From assembly GCF_003073135.1 (NCBI RefSeq), contig NZ_PGDQ01000006.1, positions 124,001-188,000 on the forward strand: a stretch of DNA of 64,000 bases. The letters run 5' to 3'. Origin of the DNA: Euzebya rosea (GTDB lineage: Bacteria; Actinomycetota; Nitriliruptoria; Euzebyales; Euzebyaceae). How positions within the stretch are numbered: position 1 is the stretch's first letter; every line of letters begins with the position of its first letter. The position numbers were made by a program, and so were the translations under genes. The notes beneath the pieces were generated by a model. It was not told the DNA's origin, searched no databases, and saw nothing but the letters and a program-made list of their open reading frames with translations. Of the stretch, positions 61,321 to 64,000 are shown piece after piece.

Positions 61321-61688
61321 CCGTTGCTGACGGTCCCGTCGGGGGCGGTCCAGACCAGGTGGCCGGATTCGTCCACGGTGACGGTCGTGACGCCGTCGGC
61401 ACGGGCCATCTCGGCCAGCGGTGTCATGGCAACAGCCCGCTCGATGTTGGCGTCGATGCGGGCGTGGGCGATCACCCGTTCATCAGCCGACAGGTCATCG
61501 AACTGGCCGGCGCCTGCCACCACAGCGTCCAGCCGTCGCTGGTCGACCCCGGTCGCCGCAGTGACGCGCCGGCCGACCGCAGCCCAGTAGTTGACCTGCT
61601 CGGCAGTGGACCTGTGGGCGCGCAACGCCGCAGCCTCGGCCGCGTCGACCAGGTCGCTGTTGATCCTGACAGACTTTGCTGTGGACAT
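61317..61688 (-). CDS. ParD-like antitoxin
   Basis: 123 residues. An N-terminal ribbon-helix-helix-like segment (STAKSVRINSDLVDAAEAAA) is followed by AEQVNYWAAVGRRV, the hallmark of the ParD_like antitoxin family that accompanies zeta-type toxins. A C-terminal part after residue 65 probably binds the toxin. ATG 61688 has a GAGGTGAGG ribosome binding site. The symmetric TGCCAC/GTGGCA sites just upstream are its likely operator. Confidence 0.83.
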   Translation of the reverse strand: MSTAKSVRINSDLVDAAEAAALRAHRSTAEQVNYWAAVGRRVTAATGVDQRRLDAVVAGAGQFDDLSADERVIAHARIDANIERAVAMTPLAEMARADGVTTVTVDESGHLVWTAPDGTVSNG

Positions 61689-61712
61689 CGCACCTCACCT
61701 CACATGCCATTC

Positions 61713-61737
61713 TGCCACGGTTGTGGCAAACTGCCAC
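61713..61737. promoter_or_regulatory. triple half-site operator upstream of the antitoxin
   Basis: TGCCAC-4 bases-GTGGCA-3 bases-TGCCAC: three 6-bp half-sites in alternating orientation forming two overlapping palindromes, 24 bases upstream of the antitoxin ATG. Expected binding site for the antitoxin or the toxin-antitoxin complex (autoregulation). Confidence 0.65.
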
Positions 61738-61847
61738 ACGGCGACGTCCGTAGATCCTTATGAAGCCGGCAAGGTCGCCGGGAGTGGCCGGAGTATCGCG
61801 GGTTCGATGGCACGCCCGTACGAGCCTGCCGGGTACGCGTGGATGGC

Positions 61848-62372
61848 TTACGAGACGGGCTGCGCGTCGTCGGACGTCCACGGCAGCGTGCAGGCCTGGT
61901 CGAGGTCGAGCACGGTGATGAGACGGCCCGTCCCCACGTACTTCGACACGCACACCGCCAGGTCGACCAGCCCGTCGTCGCCCAGACCCGCCTTCAGCCC
62001 GTCGCACAACGCGTCGTCGACGGAAGTGGGGTCGGTGCAGAAGCGCTCCGCGAAGTCGAGGGCCAGCCGCTCGAGGGGGTCGAACGCGTCGCTGGACGCC
62101 CACCCCTCCACCAGAGCGAGTTCATCCTCGCTGACGGGCGCGCCGGGCATCCGGTAGGTCGTGCACCGCTGACAGCCGTTGATCTGCGCGATGCGGTAGC
62201 GGACGAGCTCGTGAAGCCGCGCGGGCAGCTCGCTGCGCGCCACCACCGCGTTGAACTGACCGATCACCTCGGCCATCGCGGGGCGATGCGCGAGGGCCCG
62301 TCCGGCCTCCGGTCCGACCGACCGGCGGAACCGTGCCGCGGCCTCCTCGCTCAGCAGTGCGACCCTCGGCAT
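61848..62372 (-). CDS. carboxymuconolactone decarboxylase/AhpD-like protein
   Basis: 174 residues. ELVRYRIAQINGCQRCTTYRM holds the redox CxxC of the AhpD-like core. The usual downstream histidine is replaced by Arg/Met, and peroxidase activity is therefore uncertain. YVGTGRLITVLDLDQA is the family C-terminal helix. ATG 62372 has a GGGGAG ribosome binding site. Ends in TAA. Independent of the toxin-antitoxin pair downstream, from which it is separated by 159 bases. Confidence 0.85.
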   Translation of the reverse strand: MPRVALLSEEAAARFRRSVGPEAGRALAHRPAMAEVIGQFNAVVARSELPARLHELVRYRIAQINGCQRCTTYRMPGAPVSEDELALVEGWASSDAFDPLERLALDFAERFCTDPTSVDDALCDGLKAGLGDDGLVDLAVCVSKYVGTGRLITVLDLDQACTLPWTSDDAQPVS

Positions 62373-62495
62373 GACTGGAACTCCCCGGGCGGTGACTCGC
62401 CCCATCGGTGGGCCCGACCCGGACCGGCCGAACCATGACAATGATGAACATAGTCCCGCCGGCCCAAAGCCTTCAACCCCCGGTGGAGTCGACGT

Positions 62496-63149
62496 TCAGT
62501 CCCTGCCCTGCCAGGTGCACACGCAGGCGCGGTTGCCCTGCGCGTCGGCCAGGACCCAGAACGACGGCGCGGCCTCGTCGGAGACGAGGGTGCCGCCGGC
62601 GGCCAGTGCGCGGGCGATCCGATCCTCGGCGGTCTCGACCGGGACACGCACGTCGAGGTGCCAGCGCTGGGCCGGCGGGTCGGTCGGGTCGGTGTGCTGG
62701 AACCACATCGTGGGCAGCAGTCCGTCGGGGTCGTGGACCTCGTCGCCGTCGACCTCCAGGTCCAGCAGCGCCGCCCAGAACGGGGCGACCTCGGTGTGGT
62801 CGTGGGTGTCCAGCGCCCACTCGACCGCCTTCAGCGACGCCGGGTCGGCGGTGACGCCGTGCGCATTCGCGATCTCGCTGATCCGCCGGGCCAGCCGGAC
62901 GTCGCGCATCGTGACCCCACCCACGTCGTGGCTGGTCAGCCGGACCTCGACCAAGGGATAGGTGAGCGTGACGTCGGGATGGTGGTTGGCCGCCTCCGCG
63001 GCCTCGCCGATGTCGTCGACCAGCGCCAGGCCCCTCGCGAAGCCACCCGTGTCGAACCGGGCGTGCAGGCGGCTGAAGAGCATCCGCCAGTCCTGCAGTC
63101 CCTCCGCGCCGACCGCGGCGGCGGTCAGGATCGTCCGGTCATCGCCCAT
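62496..63149 (-). CDS. pterin-4a-carbinolamine dehydratase-like domain fused to a VOC domain
   Basis: 217 residues. Residues 1-95 resemble pterin carbinolamine dehydratase: EAANHHPDVTLTYPLVEVRL, TSHDVGGVTMRDVRLARRI (active-site histidine pair and T-x-x-D). Residues 110-217 form a glyoxalase/VOC fold (VAPFWAALLDLEVDGDEV, RWHLDVRVPVETAEDRI, FWVLADAQGNRACVC). The joint substrate is not known. Similar two-domain proteins occur in actinobacteria. ATG 63149 has a GAGGAGG ribosome binding site. Confidence 0.85.
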   Translation of the reverse strand: MGDDRTILTAAAVGAEGLQDWRMLFSRLHARFDTGGFARGLALVDDIGEAAEAANHHPDVTLTYPLVEVRLTSHDVGGVTMRDVRLARRISEIANAHGVTADPASLKAVEWALDTHDHTEVAPFWAALLDLEVDGDEVHDPDGLLPTMWFQHTDPTDPPAQRWHLDVRVPVETAEDRIARALAAGGTLVSDEAAPSFWVLADAQGNRACVCTWQGRD

Positions 63150-63295
63150 GTGTGCCTCCTCGGCGTGGTCTCGTGGCTCACCCTACGAGGACTGTCGGTC
63201 CCGCGTCGCGCCAGTGTCCGCTGCGGACGACCTCGGTCGACGACCGAACGCATCCGTGCTGGACGGTTCACCGATGGGGGTCCACTGTCGACTGC

Positions 63296-64000
63296 ATGGC
63301 GGTGATGCTGGCGTGTGGTGCATCGGTGATCATCGCCTTGGTGTGCGCGTGGAGATGGCGTGGACTGTCGCGCCTTCCCGCAACGACGCTCGAGCCAGAG
63401 GCGGCGGGTGCTCGCTACGCGGCCCGTGTGGCCCTCCGCGAGATCGTGATCGTGATCGCAGCCGGCATGGCAAGCGGCCTGCTGTTCGTCGGTCCGGCGT
63501 CGCGGCTCGCCATGCGGCTGCTGGCGGTCACCGGGGGTGATGCCGCGCAGAACCGGATCACCGAGGCGGGGGAAGTGGTCGGTCGAATCACCGTGGGCGG
63601 GACGATCGGCCTCGTCGTCTTCGTCGGCCTCGGAGCAGGGCTCATCTCCTCCGCCGTCCATGGCCTGCTTCGTGGGGTCCTGCCGGCCGGCCTGCTCGGC
63701 GGCGTCGTCACCGGGGTGCTGTTGCTGATCGTCCTGGGCTCCACCGTCGACCCCATCCGGCCGGACAACGTCGACTTCCGTGTCGTGGGTCCCGGATGGC
63801 TCGCGTTGCTCGTCTTCCTCGCGATGGCGGTGGCGCAGGGCGTGCTGCTGGCGACCTACCAGGCCCGCCTCTCCCACCTCGTCCCGCTGCTGTCCCGTCG
63901 GTGGATGGCAGCGGCCTGGCTGCTGGTCCTGCTGCCGATCCTCGTGACGGGCATCGGCGCGGCGGTACTGCTGGTCGTCGGGGCAAGCGCCCTGATCGGG
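63296..64000 (+). CDS. polytopic membrane protein, truncated by the window end
   Basis: The frame from ATG 63296 stays open to base 64000 (235 codons). It has an N-terminal helix (MLACGASVIIALVCAW), then at least five more hydrophobic segments (IVIVIAAGMASGLLFVG, ITVGGTIGLVVFVGLGAG, GVVTGVLLLIVLG, LALLVFLAMAVAQGVLL, WLLVLLPILVTG). A conserved-looking SRLAMRLLAVTGGD follows helix 2. I do not recognise the family and cannot see its end. Confidence 0.75.
   Translation, partial: MAVMLACGASVIIALVCAWRWRGLSRLPATTLEPEAAGARYAARVALREIVIVIAAGMASGLLFVGPASRLAMRLLAVTGGDAAQNRITEAGEVVGRITVGGTIGLVVFVGLGAGLISSAVHGLLRGVLPAGLLGGVVTGVLLLIVLGSTVDPIRPDNVDFRVVGPGWLALLVFLAMAVAQGVLLATYQARLSHLVPLLSRRWMAAAWLLVLLPILVTGIGAAVLLVVGASALIG

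Noticed and set aside
61770-61830. Sequence with GGGTTCGAT and paired bases resembling a degraded tRNA or att repeat of tRNA-Thr
   Set aside because: Only about 10 bases match the T loop region and no cloverleaf can be drawn. GGTTCGAT also occurs by chance near 31700.

Overview
The window is 64 kb of very GC-rich, gene-dense chromosome from an actinobacterium. This is shown by the one-chain E2-E1 2-oxoglutarate decarboxylase (Kgd type), a bacterial proteasome activator (Bpa), a PAC2 protein, a Tad pilus cluster of the mycobacterial type (CpaE/TadA/TadE/Rv3654c-like) with a class E sortase, and frequent GTG starts with GTGA/ATGA overlaps. The MFS-dTMP kinase fusion and the overall gene set suggest a deep-branching lineage such as Nitriliruptoria (Euzebya-like). 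That placement is inference. I see no IS element, prophage or CRISPR array.

Layout. 1-2.1 kb: end of nnr, then alr. 2.1-9.6 kb, minus: AI-2E transporter, M18 aminopeptidase coupled to kgd, and a GNAT-SpoU fusion. 9.9-15.4 kb: a GT-C-like membrane protein, then a coupled minus operon (membrane protein, 38-aa membrane peptide, M20 amidohydrolase, DoxX, ATP-grasp). 15.4-20.7 kb: hmgA, an ABC exporter with a double permease, and a GST. 20.7-25.5 kb, minus: five overlapping genes (acyl-CoA ligase, DUF2510, Lgt-like, tetraether-synthase-like radical SAM, small membrane protein). 25.7-32.9 kb: aroQ, CHASE histidine kinase, tRNA-Sec, PAC2, thioredoxin-TPR, Bpa and two hotdog thioesterases. 33-41 kb: Tad pilus, sortase, Fn3 protein, STAS/anti-sigma pair, methyltransferase. 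41-46 kb: TauE, FMN reductase, FadR-type regulator with its operator, fatty acid hydroxylase, galE, yibE/F. 46-56 kb: hppA, dgt, topA, MFS-tmk fusion, holB. 56-64 kb: HD-GYP protein, structured repeats, Tat-exported TIM-barrel protein, tRNA-Thr with a toxin-antitoxin pair and a broken LuxR gene, AhpD-like, PCD-VOC fusion, and a truncated membrane protein.

Two signals stand out. First, the 20.7-25.5 kb operon pairs a radical SAM enzyme carrying the marks of the tetraether / membrane-spanning-lipid synthase family with an Lgt paralogue that lacks canonical Lgt residues. It is a candidate system for building unusual membrane lipids. Second, about fifteen genes have a TANNNT hexamer ending 7-11 bases before the start codon with no Shine-Dalgarno sequence, which implies widespread leaderless transcription and fixes several starts. 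In-frame tandem repeats have also expanded inside at least two otherwise conserved genes (radical SAM and ABC permease), and a further structured 119-bp repeat lies between genes near 59 kb.
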